Part shown: positions 8,819 through 18,092 of the stretch, piece after piece
How the letters are laid out: each line of letters starts with the position of its first letter
Numbering within the stretch: position 1 is the first letter of the stretch
NCBI GenBank assembly: GCA_023418595.1
Contig: JAEZZI010000003.1
Coordinates: 1-64,000 of the forward strand
Length of the DNA: 64,000 nucleotides
DNA from: Pseudomonadota bacterium
GTDB lineage: Bacteria; Pseudomonadota; Alphaproteobacteria; Sphingomonadales; Sphingomonadaceae
Direction of reading: 5' to 3'
Position numbers and translations under genes: made by a program
Notes under the pieces: model-generated
What the model was told of the DNA's origin: nothing
The model's input: the letters and a program-made list of their open reading frames with translations, nothing else
The model's database searches: none

Positions 8819-9594
8819 GCCGTCTCCGCCGCTTGAGCGAGCCAGTCGAGCACTTCGGCAACGTCGTCCAGCCGATAGGTCGCCGCCGTATCGCGCGGCG
8901 GCCCCACCAATATGCCCGCGCCGCCGCGTTCCGCGACCGCCGCAAAGCCCGGTTCGTCGGTCAGGTCATCGCCCACGAACACCGGTCGCGCGCCCGCGAA
9001 CGGCGCATCGTCCAGAAACCGTGCAATCGCGGCGCCCTTGTCGCCCGGCACGCGGACCTCGAACACCATCTTGCCCTCCTGACGCGACAGGTCGGCGGCG
9101 TCTGCCAGTTCGCGTGTCAGCGCGTCCGCTGCATCGCGCATATGCGGCGCACCGCGATAATGAAGGCCGATGCCGAAGCTCTTGACCTCGACCTCAGTCC
9201 CCGGATTGGCATCGGCAAACCGCTGGAGCGTCGCGGCGATTGTGTCGAGCGACTCCGGCCGGTCGGGAACGTTCCTTGCCCCACCCGCCACACGCAATTC
9301 CGCGCCGTGGCTGCCGCTGGTCGCCAGCGTCAGCCCGCCGAACAGCGCGTCGAGCTGCGCGATCGACCGCCCGCTGATGATCGCCACCCGCCCATCGAGC
9401 CGGTCGGCCAGCGTCGCGATGAGCCTTTGTAGCCGGTCATCAACCGACACCGCATCGGGCCGCGGCTGGATATCGACCAGCGTGCCGTCGAAATCGAGGA
9501 ACAGCGCCGCCCCCCTCAACAGGTCGAGCGGCGGGCGTAAGAGAGGGTCGCCTATCGGGGCGCACGGGTTCTCGGTCTTCGCCGAAGCGGTCAT
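8815..9594 (-). CDS. otsB: trehalose-6-phosphate phosphatase
   Basis: HAD-superfamily phosphatase of 259 residues that dephosphorylates trehalose 6-phosphate. Motif I is DFDGTLVD (nucleophile Asp34, acid/base Asp36), motif II ISGRS follows, and motif IV reads VFVGDDLTDEPGF. I chose the ATG at 9594, which has GGGAGG about 12 bases upstream; a TTG eleven codons earlier would place that sequence inside the gene. It is the first gene of the trehalose operon and overlaps the GH15 gene by 4 bases. Confidence 0.92.
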   Translation of the reverse strand: MTASAKTENPCAPIGDPLLRPPLDLLRGAALFLDFDGTLVDIQPRPDAVSVDDRLQRLIATLADRLDGRVAIISGRSIAQLDALFGGLTLATSGSHGAELRVAGGARNVPDRPESLDTIAATLQRFADANPGTEVEVKSFGIGLHYRGAPHMRDAADALTRELADAADLSRQEGKMVFEVRVPGDKGAAIARFLDDAPFAGARPVFVGDDLTDEPGFAAVAERGGAGILVGPPRDTAATYRLDDVAEVLDWLAQAAETA

Positions 9595-9703
9595 TGCGAT
9601 TGCTTGCCTCCCAGGATGAATGGCCAATGCGGCCGTGCCCCAAAGGGTTCCCGATTATTTGTTGCGATAGCGAAAAAAGTGGCGTGGTTGCGTCACCCCT
9701 GCC

Positions 9704-9730
9704 TCATTGCGAGCGGAGCGAAGCAATGAC
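9704..9730. repeat. short palindromic extragenic repeat, family A (single unit)
   Basis: TCATTGCGAGCGGAGCGAAG plus CAATGAC, a close variant of the unit at 5589-5616 and the inverted pair at 56085-56170. It lies in the gap between the monooxygenase stop and the otsB start, both read leftwards. Confidence 0.7.
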
Positions 9731-9751
9731 GGATCCCGGAAAACGGCGCGC

Positions 9752-11221
9752 TCAAGCCGCGCGCTTCGCCTTGTCCGGCTCGGGATTCGAAAACTCCATG
9801 TGATCGTCGATCGATCCGTGGCGTAGTGCGAACACGTCTTTCAGATAATTCTGGTGCAATCGCCACGGTGCCGTGCTTCCCTGTTTGGGAAACTTGTCCA
9901 TCGCGCGGGTGACATAGCCCGAGGTGAAATCGAGGAACGGGACAACCTCCAGCGGCTCGTCGCCCAGCCGCGGGGTCGCCTGCCGAAGCCCGCGTTCGCG
10001 CATCGTGTTGAGCAACCGGCACAGATAGCCCGCGGTCAGATCGGCCTTCAGCGTCCAGCTTGCGTTGGTATAGCCGAAGGACAGCGCGAGATTGGGAATG
10101 TCGCTGAACATCATCCCCTTGTAATTGAGCGACTTTGCCGGATCGATGCGCGCTCCGTCGATCGCCAGTTCGATCCCCGCCATCAATTGCAGTTCCAGCC
10201 CCGTCGCGGTGACGATGATGTCGGCAGGCAAGGTGTCGCCGGATGCGAGCAGGATGCCGTCCGCCGTGAACCGGTCGATCCGGTCGGTCACCACCGACGC
10301 ATCGCCTTTCTTGAGCGCCGCGAACAGGTCGGCGTCGGGGACCAGACACAGCCTTTGATCCCACGGATTGTAGGTGGGCGTGAAATGCTTCGCGACCATC
10401 TCGTCGCCCACATGCTCGCGCGCCCAGCCCAGCAGCCGCTCCTTTGCCTTGGCCGGATATTTGCGCGCGCGGCTGAAGAAGAACTGGCCGAGCAGCACAT
10501 TCTTCCACCGCACAGCCGCATAGGCGGCCTTGGGCGGCAGGCGCCGCTTGAGCCATTCCGCGACCGCATCCTCCGACGGGCGCGATACAACATAGGTGGG
10601 CGAACGCTGGAGCATGGTGACGTGCGCAGCCTGCTTCGCCATTTCGGGGACGAGGGTCACCGCCGTCGCACCGCTGCCGATCACCACGACACGCCTGTCG
10701 GCATAGTCCAGGTCGTCGGGCCAGAATTGCGGGTGGACGATGCGTCCGGTGAAATCTTCCGCGCCCTTGAACTCGGGCGAATGGCCGCGCTGGTAATTAT
10801 AATAGCCTGAACAGAGGTGAAGGAAATTGCAGGTGAATTCCACACGCTCGCCCGCGCCATCGACCGCCACCGTCCAGCGGGCATCCGGCGTCGACCATTC
10901 GGCGGACACGACCCGGTGGGACAGCCGGACGTGCCGCTCGATGCCGTTCTCGCGCATCGTCTCGTTCAGATAGGACAGGATGGCCGGGCCGTCGGCGATC
11001 GCCTTGGCCGCGGTCCAGGGTTTGAAGCCGAACCCCAGCGTGTACATGTCCGAATCCGACCGGATGCCGGGATAGCGGAACAAATCCCATGTCCCGCCGA
11101 TATTCTCGCGCCCCTCCAGGATGACGAAGCTGCGGTCGGGACAGCGGTTTTGCAGATGCCACGCCGCGCCGATGCCGGAGATACCTGCGCCGACGATCAC
11201 CACGTCGAAATGTTCGACCAT
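9752..11221 (-). CDS. flavin-dependent monooxygenase, Baeyer-Villiger type
   Basis: 489-residue FAD/NADPH monooxygenase. The N-terminal FAD-binding Rossmann motif GAGISG is at residues 11-16, the NADPH-binding motif is VVVIGSGATAVT, and between them lies FTGRIVHPQFW, which fits the Baeyer-Villiger monooxygenase fingerprint FxGxxxHxxxW. Members insert oxygen next to ketones or hydroxylate N and S atoms; the substrate cannot be read from sequence. The ATG at 11221 gives a start six residues before the first beta strand, as is usual; another ATG at 11236 is possible. The gene stands alone between repeat-bearing gaps, so there is no operon clue to its role. Confidence 0.85.
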   Translation of the reverse strand: MVEHFDVVIVGAGISGIGAAWHLQNRCPDRSFVILEGRENIGGTWDLFRYPGIRSDSDMYTLGFGFKPWTAAKAIADGPAILSYLNETMRENGIERHVRLSHRVVSAEWSTPDARWTVAVDGAGERVEFTCNFLHLCSGYYNYQRGHSPEFKGAEDFTGRIVHPQFWPDDLDYADRRVVVIGSGATAVTLVPEMAKQAAHVTMLQRSPTYVVSRPSEDAVAEWLKRRLPPKAAYAAVRWKNVLLGQFFFSRARKYPAKAKERLLGWAREHVGDEMVAKHFTPTYNPWDQRLCLVPDADLFAALKKGDASVVTDRIDRFTADGILLASGDTLPADIIVTATGLELQLMAGIELAIDGARIDPAKSLNYKGMMFSDIPNLALSFGYTNASWTLKADLTAGYLCRLLNTMRERGLRQATPRLGDEPLEVVPFLDFTSGYVTRAMDKFPKQGSTAPWRLHQNYLKDVFALRHGSIDDHMEFSNPEPDKAKRAA

Positions 11222-11326
11222 CCGCCCAAATCCCATACCGCAGGTTCGAATGCGTATCGCATCGCAAAAGCGGGGTCAGGTCAACCGATAACTGACATGG
11301 GTGTTGGTAAGCGACCCTCTATTCCG

Positions 11327-11434
11327 TTCGTGCTGAGCCTGTCGACCCGAAGGGCGGCGTAGCCAACCACGGTCCTGCTTCGTGCCAAGAACGACAGTGC
11401 CTCGATACGCGCCTTCGGCGCTACTCAGCACGAA
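11327..11434. repeat. extragenic inverted repeat, family D
   Basis: Outer arms TTCGTGCTGAG (11327-11337) and CTCAGCACGAA (11424-11434) are perfect inverted copies enclosing about 86 bases with further partial dyads. A single arm recurs near 62102. It fills most of the 230-base gap between the monooxygenase start and the tamB stop. Confidence 0.6.
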
Positions 11435-11453
11435 TAGGGTTGGGTCTGGTCCT

Positions 11454-14400
11454 TCAATAGTCCCGGCGATACCGCACGTTCAGGCTGGACCCGCCGAACG
11501 ATCCCGTCTGGGTCAGCACACTGAGCGCGCGGCTCAGCGCGACCTCCAGCTGCGTTGCGGTAAACCCGCGGGCGTCGGTGATGATCTCGATATAAATATC
11601 GTCGGTCAGATACTGGCCGGCCGCAAGCGCGGTGCCGCGTCCGCTCGCCTCGTCGGCGCCCAGAATGCGGAGACGATCGATCCCCGCCGCCGAGCGCAAC
11701 TCGCCGAGCGGGTTGAGACCGCCACCCGATCCGCGCAGGCCATTGAGCGCGGACGCAAGCTGAATCGCCTGGGTCGCCGACAGGTTGGTCACCGAGCTGC
11801 CGAACAACAGCCGCGACAGCACTTCGTCCTGTGCCAGCGCAGGCGTTGAGGTGAAAGCGATCTGCGGGTTCTGGCCGCTGCCGGTAATGGCGATGCTGGC
11901 GGTGATCCCTTCGGCCTCGGTCGTCGCGAGAATGTCGAGCACCGGATTGCCGATCGGTCCGCCCTCGAACCGCACCCGCCCGCGTTCAAGCTCGAACCGC
12001 TTGCCGGCAAAGCTGTATGTGCCGCGGATCACGTCGGCGCGGCCTGTTACGCTGGGATTGGCGGAGGTGCCGCGGATTCGAATGTCCGCCGACCATTCGG
12101 ATTCCAACCCCATGCCGCTGACGAACAGGCGGTTGTCCGCGCGGACCCGGATGTTGAGCGCGAACAGCCCCGGAGCACCGGCGCGTTCTTCCGCTTCCTG
12201 GCGGTTGCGCGCGTCGCTGCGGCGGCGCACCCCGGTCAGCGTCGGCACTTCGGCCGCGCCCTGGCGGATGACAACATATCGTGCCTCGGGGATGACCAGG
12301 TCGCCGACGACGCGCGCACCTTCGCGGTCGTTGACGACCTGGATCGTCCCGGTCGCATCCGCGCCCAGCGCATCGCTTTCGGCGAGCTGCGCGTTGTCGA
12401 GCTTGGCGACGATGTTGATCGGGAAGCCCGCATCCGACCCCAGCCCGACGCGGCCCTGTGCCTGAACCGTGCCTTGTCCCGCGCGCGCGGTCATGTTGGT
12501 CAGTTCGAACCGGTCGTTGGTGAATCGCCCGTCGAGCCGCATGTTGGTCAGCCGCGTACCGTAGGTTTCGTTGGTATAGGTCAGGTTCGACGCACGGACG
12601 ATGCCGGTCAGTTGCGGCGCCTGAACGCGCCCGGAGAAGTCCGCAGCCAGGCCGATCGGTCCCGACAATTGCTGGTCGGGAAGGCCCGCGAACGAGAACA
12701 GCACGGCGGAAGGACCGTTATAACGAATGCCGCCCGACAGGGGCGCGGCGAGCAGACGCGTCGTCCAGCTCCCCGATCCCGGCGGCAACGGGTTGAGGCC
12801 GACGTTCATCCGCCCAACGGTAGTCGTCCCGCGCTTGATCAGTGCCCGCGCGCTGCCGCCTTCGGGCTCCAGCGCGCCGACGAAGGCGATGTTCACCGCG
12901 TCCGACACCGAGGCCAGGCTGGTGCGGCGGAAATTGGTGATGTTCAGCTGCGCGTTTGCGTCGGGGAAGGCGCTCGGATTGGGCTGGGTGAAATCGAGGC
13001 TGCCGGTGGCATTGCCCTGCAACCCCAGACCGGGAACGAAGCCGTTGATGACGGCCAGGTCCATCTTGTCGAGCCGCGCCTGCATCACAAGGCCGTCGCC
13101 ATAGAGGCCCGCGATCCGCATCGTCCCCTGATCGAAATCGATTCGGGTCGGCAGCAAACGGTATCCGGCGCTTTCGGGACGAATTCGCATCGGCGTGCCG
13201 GTGCGGAAATTGACCCGGTCGCCGCGTCCTTGCAGCGCGATGGTGTAGAGTTCGGGCGTCAGCTGCGCATTGGCGGCGACGCGGAACGGCACGCCGGTCG
13301 ACCCTTCGGCCAACAACCGCGCGGTGCCGCGACCGCCGCGATAATCGACCTTCGCGCGCCCGCGCTGGACCACGAATTGGCCCGAGCGGAAATTGGCCAG
13401 TTGCGCATCGGCGACGATCGCGGGCGCGTCGTCATAAAGGACCACGCGCGCGTCGATGATCGCACGGCCGATGGTCATCTCCGCCTGGCCCGGAATGCGC
13501 GCGTTGTAGGCGCGTGCCTGCACGTTGGCGGCCTGATACTGGCCTTGCGCACCGAGCGTCGCGAGCCCGTTCACGCCCGAACCCGCGAAGCGCACCTGTC
13601 CTGCGAACGGACCAGCAGCGGTCTGCTGCACCCGGCCCGACAGGTCCATGCCCGCAAACGTCCCCGACCGGATATCGACGGTCAGCGTCGGCGCGGTGGC
13701 GATCAGCAGGTCGGCGTCGAACGGCCCGTAATTGGTGCCCCCCGATGCGACGACGGCGTAAGCATTGCCCTGCCCGCGCAAGGTCGCGTCGAGATCGACC
13801 AGTCCGATGCCGACGCCCGGACGCGGCGCGCGCAGGCGCACCACCGGCGCGCTCAGCGTGCCCGAAGCGGTCGCGGTCAGCGGGCCGTACTGGCTCGACA
13901 CCGCGCTCAGATTGAACGCGATCGGCCCTGCCGGGTCGTACCGTCCCGACCCATCGGTGATGCGGAATTGCGGCGCGTTCATGCGGATGCGCGACACATT
14001 GACCACGAAAGCGGGATCGAGCGCGACCTGTGCCGACAGATAGGCATTGCCGCCCAGAAACTCGCGCGCGCCGTCATTGAAGATCTGCTGCGTCCGCGCC
14101 GACACCCGCCCGCGAATCCCGAACCCGCCTTGCGGTGCGGTATAGAGATCGGCGTCGGTCTCCAGATCGACGATGCCGATCCCGTCGATCATGTAGTTGT
14201 TGATCCGCCCTTTCAGCGCGCCGGTGTAGCGCCCGGTGCCCATATCGGCGACGATGATCGCGGTCGCGTTCACCCGGTCGGACCGGATCGCCAGATTGTC
14301 CGACAGGATCTGCGTTCCGCTGATCGCGAGATCGCCCTGGATGCGGACATTGGTGACCAGTCCGCCGACCGCGGCGTTCAGCCCGCTGACCCGCAGCGCG

Positions 14401-15689
14401 CGCGCATTGACGGGGATCAGGATACGGTCGGCATCGACCGTCGCGCGGCCCTCTGCATAAAGCCGCTCGACCACGGTGTCGCCGAACCCGATCGACGCGG
14501 CCTGCAATTTGTAATCGACCGTCGGCGTCGCGAACTGGCCGTCGAGGACCACCGCCGCCTGAACCGAGCGACCGTTGAGATTCTCGGCAATCGCGCCGGG
14601 CGTCAGCAGCATGACCTCGGTGCGGAAATTCTGGAACCGGCTGTTGCCGAGGTCGAGGCCGCCATTGGCGCGCACCATCAGCGCGTCCGAACGCAACGCG
14701 ATTCGCGTATCGGCGCGCCGTTCGTCCAGTGTCGCGTCGATCCCGACCTGCATGAACGGCGCAGTCAGCCGTTCGACCGGTCCTTCGAGATATAGACCGG
14801 GCCGAACACCGCCGCGCACCTGGATCGCGCCGTCGCGTGCCGTCAGGTTCAGGTTGGCGAGCTGCGCGCCGCCCAGCGTGCCGACCGCCTTGCCCTGCCA
14901 GTTGGACCAGGCACCGCGCCCGCCGATCGCGACCGCCAGCGGCGCTTCGAGCGAGGCCATGCGACCGATGAACCCGGTCTGTGGTGCGTCGATGCGCAGC
15001 GCGAGGTCGAGCCGGTCGTCGTCGGGCACGGCGTCAAGGCGCAGGCTGACCCGGTCGCCCCCGGCCGCACCCGCCAGATCGAGCGTCCGCGCATCGGCCA
15101 ACACCTGCGCGCGCCGATCGGCGATCCGCGCACGACCCGTGATCTGCGCGACATGCCGCTCGCCGCTGACCGCCGCGCCGATGTCGAGCCGGTCGATGCG
15201 CAGTTCGCCGATATCGATGTCGAGATCAGGGAGCAGCGGCGCGTCCGGGTCGGTCGGCGTGGTCGAGGGGCGGAGTTCGGGAAGCCGATCGAGCCGGATC
15301 AGCGGACTGGTCAGCGACCGCACATCGACATGGTTGTTGATGAATTTGAACGGCCGCCAGTCGAGATTGATTTCGGGCGACGCCGCGAACACCCCGCGCG
15401 GGTCATAGACCTGCACGTCGCGCAGCGTCATCGCGCCATAGAGCGACCCGTCGATCCGGCCGATGCGAACGTTGAGGCCGTTTTCCAGCTCGTATCCGGC
15501 GATCTGTTCGACCACGAACCGCTTGCCGGGTCCGGTGTTGATGACGAAGATCGTCGCGACGATCAGCAGCGCCAGGCTGCCAATGACGATGCCGGTCCAT
15601 TTGGCGATGCTCTGCCACAGCGGACGGCGCACGACGACGCGCTCTTCCCGGATCGGTTCGCCGGCGGGCGCGAGATTATCGTCGGTCAT
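11454..15689 (-). CDS. tamB: translocation and assembly module inner-membrane protein TamB
   Basis: 1411-residue protein of the TamB/AsmA-like family, which bridges the periplasm between the inner membrane and the outer-membrane partner TamA and takes part in outer-membrane protein assembly or lipid transport. An N-terminal signal anchor (about residues 26-52, WTGIVIGSLALLIVATIFVIN) is followed by a very long repetitive beta-rich region and a C-terminal DUF490 domain (ending in the SFGGSSLNVRYRRDY segment, with LSRLLFGSSVTNLSATQAIQLAS upstream). The start codon overlaps the stop of tamA (TGATG), so the two are coupled. The size fits alphaproteobacterial TamB. Confidence 0.93.
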   Translation of the reverse strand: MTDDNLAPAGEPIREERVVVRRPLWQSIAKWTGIVIGSLALLIVATIFVINTGPGKRFVVEQIAGYELENGLNVRIGRIDGSLYGAMTLRDVQVYDPRGVFAASPEINLDWRPFKFINNHVDVRSLTSPLIRLDRLPELRPSTTPTDPDAPLLPDLDIDIGELRIDRLDIGAAVSGERHVAQITGRARIADRRAQVLADARTLDLAGAAGGDRVSLRLDAVPDDDRLDLALRIDAPQTGFIGRMASLEAPLAVAIGGRGAWSNWQGKAVGTLGGAQLANLNLTARDGAIQVRGGVRPGLYLEGPVERLTAPFMQVGIDATLDERRADTRIALRSDALMVRANGGLDLGNSRFQNFRTEVMLLTPGAIAENLNGRSVQAAVVLDGQFATPTVDYKLQAASIGFGDTVVERLYAEGRATVDADRILIPVNARALRVSGLNAAVGGLVTNVRIQGDLAISGTQILSDNLAIRSDRVNATAIIVADMGTGRYTGALKGRINNYMIDGIGIVDLETDADLYTAPQGGFGIRGRVSARTQQIFNDGAREFLGGNAYLSAQVALDPAFVVNVSRIRMNAPQFRITDGSGRYDPAGPIAFNLSAVSSQYGPLTATASGTLSAPVVRLRAPRPGVGIGLVDLDATLRGQGNAYAVVASGGTNYGPFDADLLIATAPTLTVDIRSGTFAGMDLSGRVQQTAAGPFAGQVRFAGSGVNGLATLGAQGQYQAANVQARAYNARIPGQAEMTIGRAIIDARVVLYDDAPAIVADAQLANFRSGQFVVQRGRAKVDYRGGRGTARLLAEGSTGVPFRVAANAQLTPELYTIALQGRGDRVNFRTGTPMRIRPESAGYRLLPTRIDFDQGTMRIAGLYGDGLVMQARLDKMDLAVINGFVPGLGLQGNATGSLDFTQPNPSAFPDANAQLNITNFRRTSLASVSDAVNIAFVGALEPEGGSARALIKRGTTTVGRMNVGLNPLPPGSGSWTTRLLAAPLSGGIRYNGPSAVLFSFAGLPDQQLSGPIGLAADFSGRVQAPQLTGIVRASNLTYTNETYGTRLTNMRLDGRFTNDRFELTNMTARAGQGTVQAQGRVGLGSDAGFPINIVAKLDNAQLAESDALGADATGTIQVVNDREGARVVGDLVIPEARYVVIRQGAAEVPTLTGVRRRSDARNRQEAEERAGAPGLFALNIRVRADNRLFVSGMGLESEWSADIRIRGTSANPSVTGRADVIRGTYSFAGKRFELERGRVRFEGGPIGNPVLDILATTEAEGITASIAITGSGQNPQIAFTSTPALAQDEVLSRLLFGSSVTNLSATQAIQLASALNGLRGSGGGLNPLGELRSAAGIDRLRILGADEASGRGTALAAGQYLTDDIYIEIITDARGFTATQLEVALSRALSVLTQTGSFGGSSLNVRYRRDY

Positions 15690-17899
15690 CAGAAGGCCTG
15701 CCCGATCGAGAGGTAGAGCGCGACGCGCGGTTCGCCTTCGCGGCGGCCGATCGGGGTCGCGACGTCGATGCGGAACGGCCCGAAATTGGTGTAGAAACGC
15801 CCGCCAATGCCCGCGCCGAACCTCAGGCCGCTGGCGTCGGGGAACTCGCTTTCATAAACGTTGCCCGCGTCGAGGAACGGCACGATCCCGAAATTGCCGA
15901 AGCGATAGCGCGCCTCGATCGAAAACTCGTTGAACGACCGTCCGCCAATGGGACGCGGCGCGGGTTCGCCATCCTCGTTCAGCTCGGGCGTCTGCGGCCC
16001 CAATTGCTGGAAGCCGAAGCCGCGCACCGATCCGCCGCCGCCCGCATAGAAGCGCCGGGACGGCGCCAGCGCATCGCGCTCGATCCCCTGGATCGTGCCG
16101 GCGCGCGCACGGCCCGCAATCACCAGGCTGTCGTTGATGGGGTAATAGGCCGTCCCCTCGACGATCGCGCGGACATAGGGCCGCGTGCCGTCGTTGATCG
16201 CCGCTTCGGGGCTGAGGTTCAGTTTCAGCCGATAGCCGCTGGTCGGATTGAGCAGATCGTCCGAAGTGTCGAACCCGGCGAACAGCGGGATCGCACCGAC
16301 GAAATAGGTGTCGCGCACCCGCTCGGCGAGATCGAAATCATAGCGATCCTCGTTGGTCGCGATCAGTTCGAGACCATAGGCATAGGTAAAGCGCTTCTGC
16401 CAGATCGGCGTCGAATCATAGGAGACGCGACCCGACAGCACGCCGGTGAACGCTTCATACGCCTCGTAATCCTGGCGGCTCGCCGATGCGCGCAGTTGCA
16501 GCGTGCGGTCGCGCTGCTTCCAGTTCGATTTGCGGAAGGTGACGCCCAGCCCCTGTTCCTGGGTGCCCGCGACGCCCGATGCGATCAGCGCGCCTTCGGG
16601 CGGGAACAGGTTGCGGTGCGTCCAGCTGCCCTCCAGCCGGAAACCCTGCCCGGTAGAGAAACCCGCCTCGCCCGCCAATGTGCGCGGCGGCCCGGCATCC
16701 TGGCGCACCAGCATCGTCACATATTCGGTGCCGTCGGGCGCCGTCTGGCCGGTCCGTTCGGGCTCCACCGACACGGTCGAGAACAGGCTGGTCGCGACCA
16801 GCGCCTGGCGCAGATCGTCAACCATGCGGCTGTCATAGAGTTCGCCGCGTTCGAAGCGGCTGAGCACCTCGATATGATCGACGTCGAACACCGTGCTGCC
16901 TTCGGTGCGGATGCCGCCAAACGACGCGCGCGGGCCGGTATCGACGGGCAGCGTGTAGGCGCCGGTGAAATTCGTCTCGTCGAGCAATATGTCGCGCTGT
17001 CCAACCTGGGCGAAGGGATAGCCGTTTTCGGGCAGTTTCAGGCTGACATTGGCCTCCGCACCCTGAATCCGGTCGGCCTCAATCGGGTCGCCGACCTTGA
17101 GCGGCAGGTTCGCGGTGATGAGGTCGGGCGGCGTCACCGGGTTCGCCTTGATGTCGATCGACCCCAGATCATAACGCCTGCCCGGTGTCGCGGTGATGAC
17201 CGCGCGCAGCCGCTGCTGCTCGGTCGCGGGCTCGATCACCGACAGCGCGGTCGCGTCGTAATAGCCGAGCGACTGGAGCAGCCGTACCGCCAGCCCCTCG
17301 TCCTCGCGCGCACGCGCCGCGACCATCGTCGCGTTCGCCGCGCGCCCGTCACCTTCCTCAAGCGCCGACAATTCGCGGAACCGCCCATCGAGATCGAGTT
17401 CGTCGAGGCCGTTGACCACCACATCGTATCGCAATTCGGTCGTCGTCTCGGCTTCCACCCCCGCCACCTCGACCGGCGTCGCGTCGAAACTGTCGATCGG
17501 CGGCAGCGGCTGGCTTAGTTCGGCCGCGTCCTGCGCGGGGACGGCGGGCGCCAGCGTTTCGGGATCGTTAAGCGGCGCATCGGGATTGGGCGGCGCGATC
17601 GGCTGCACGGTTTGCGCGGACGGCGAAATCAGCTCCATCGGCGCGTCGATATCGTCGGTGATCTCGGGCACCGATTCCTCGAACTCGGCATCGGGGATCA
17701 CTGGCGCATCGCCATCGGGATCGGCCTCTGCCACTGGCGGCGGCGTGGTCTGCGGCGCGGGAGTCGGGCTGTTTTTGGGGCCGGGCGTGTTCTGGTGCGC
17801 AATTTGCGCGAATGCGGGCGCACCGATGCCCACGGCTGGAATGAAGGCGACGCCAAGCAACGCGCTCAAGACGACACGATCGCGACCCGATGAAATCAC
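15689..17899 (-). CDS. tamA: outer-membrane TamA/BamA-family (Omp85) protein
   Basis: 736-residue Omp85-family protein. It has an N-terminal signal peptide (about residues 10-32, ending AFAQ), a Pro/Asp/Glu-rich linker to about residue 160 that is longer than in enterobacterial TamA, POTRA domains, and a 16-stranded barrel region in the C-terminal half (for example GFSTGQGFRLEGSWTHRNLF and GGGGSVRGFGFQQLGP, with the VRGF barrel motif). The last residue, Phe, is typical of outer-membrane proteins. The start is a GTG at 17899. It is paired with tamB directly downstream, which separates it from BamA proper. The acidic, proline-rich linker is the one unusual feature. Confidence 0.9.
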   Translation of the reverse strand: MISSGRDRVVLSALLGVAFIPAVGIGAPAFAQIAHQNTPGPKNSPTPAPQTTPPPVAEADPDGDAPVIPDAEFEESVPEITDDIDAPMELISPSAQTVQPIAPPNPDAPLNDPETLAPAVPAQDAAELSQPLPPIDSFDATPVEVAGVEAETTTELRYDVVVNGLDELDLDGRFRELSALEEGDGRAANATMVAARAREDEGLAVRLLQSLGYYDATALSVIEPATEQQRLRAVITATPGRRYDLGSIDIKANPVTPPDLITANLPLKVGDPIEADRIQGAEANVSLKLPENGYPFAQVGQRDILLDETNFTGAYTLPVDTGPRASFGGIRTEGSTVFDVDHIEVLSRFERGELYDSRMVDDLRQALVATSLFSTVSVEPERTGQTAPDGTEYVTMLVRQDAGPPRTLAGEAGFSTGQGFRLEGSWTHRNLFPPEGALIASGVAGTQEQGLGVTFRKSNWKQRDRTLQLRASASRQDYEAYEAFTGVLSGRVSYDSTPIWQKRFTYAYGLELIATNEDRYDFDLAERVRDTYFVGAIPLFAGFDTSDDLLNPTSGYRLKLNLSPEAAINDGTRPYVRAIVEGTAYYPINDSLVIAGRARAGTIQGIERDALAPSRRFYAGGGGSVRGFGFQQLGPQTPELNEDGEPAPRPIGGRSFNEFSIEARYRFGNFGIVPFLDAGNVYESEFPDASGLRFGAGIGGRFYTNFGPFRIDVATPIGRREGEPRVALYLSIGQAF

Positions 17900-18092
17900 A
17901 CAGTTCCCCCTTCGCCCGCGCGGAGAATTTTCCTATTTGGACTCCGCACGAACACGGCCTGAACGATCCTCCTCGTTATTCGATCCACAACGATTTTCCC
18001 ATCCGCTTCGATTCTTTGGCGAAAGTTTCTCCCATACTGCATCCAAATCGCCACAGGGCGCGTTGGCGAAACGATATAGGGGACGAGGGCCG

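Noticed and set aside
9595..9627. TTG start for otsB eleven codons upstream
   Set aside because: It would put the GGGAGG ribosome-binding site inside the coding region; the ATG at 9594 fits better.
12474..14795. A 773-codon open frame on the + strand opposite tamB
   Set aside because: The His/Arg/Asp-rich product is typical of antisense frames in high-GC genes, and tamB on the other strand is continuous.
17412..18092. Open frame running into the YihY gene from upstream
   Set aside because: The extra residues are Ser/Gly-rich antisense sequence of tamA; the true start at 18093 has a ribosome-binding site and a family-like beginning.
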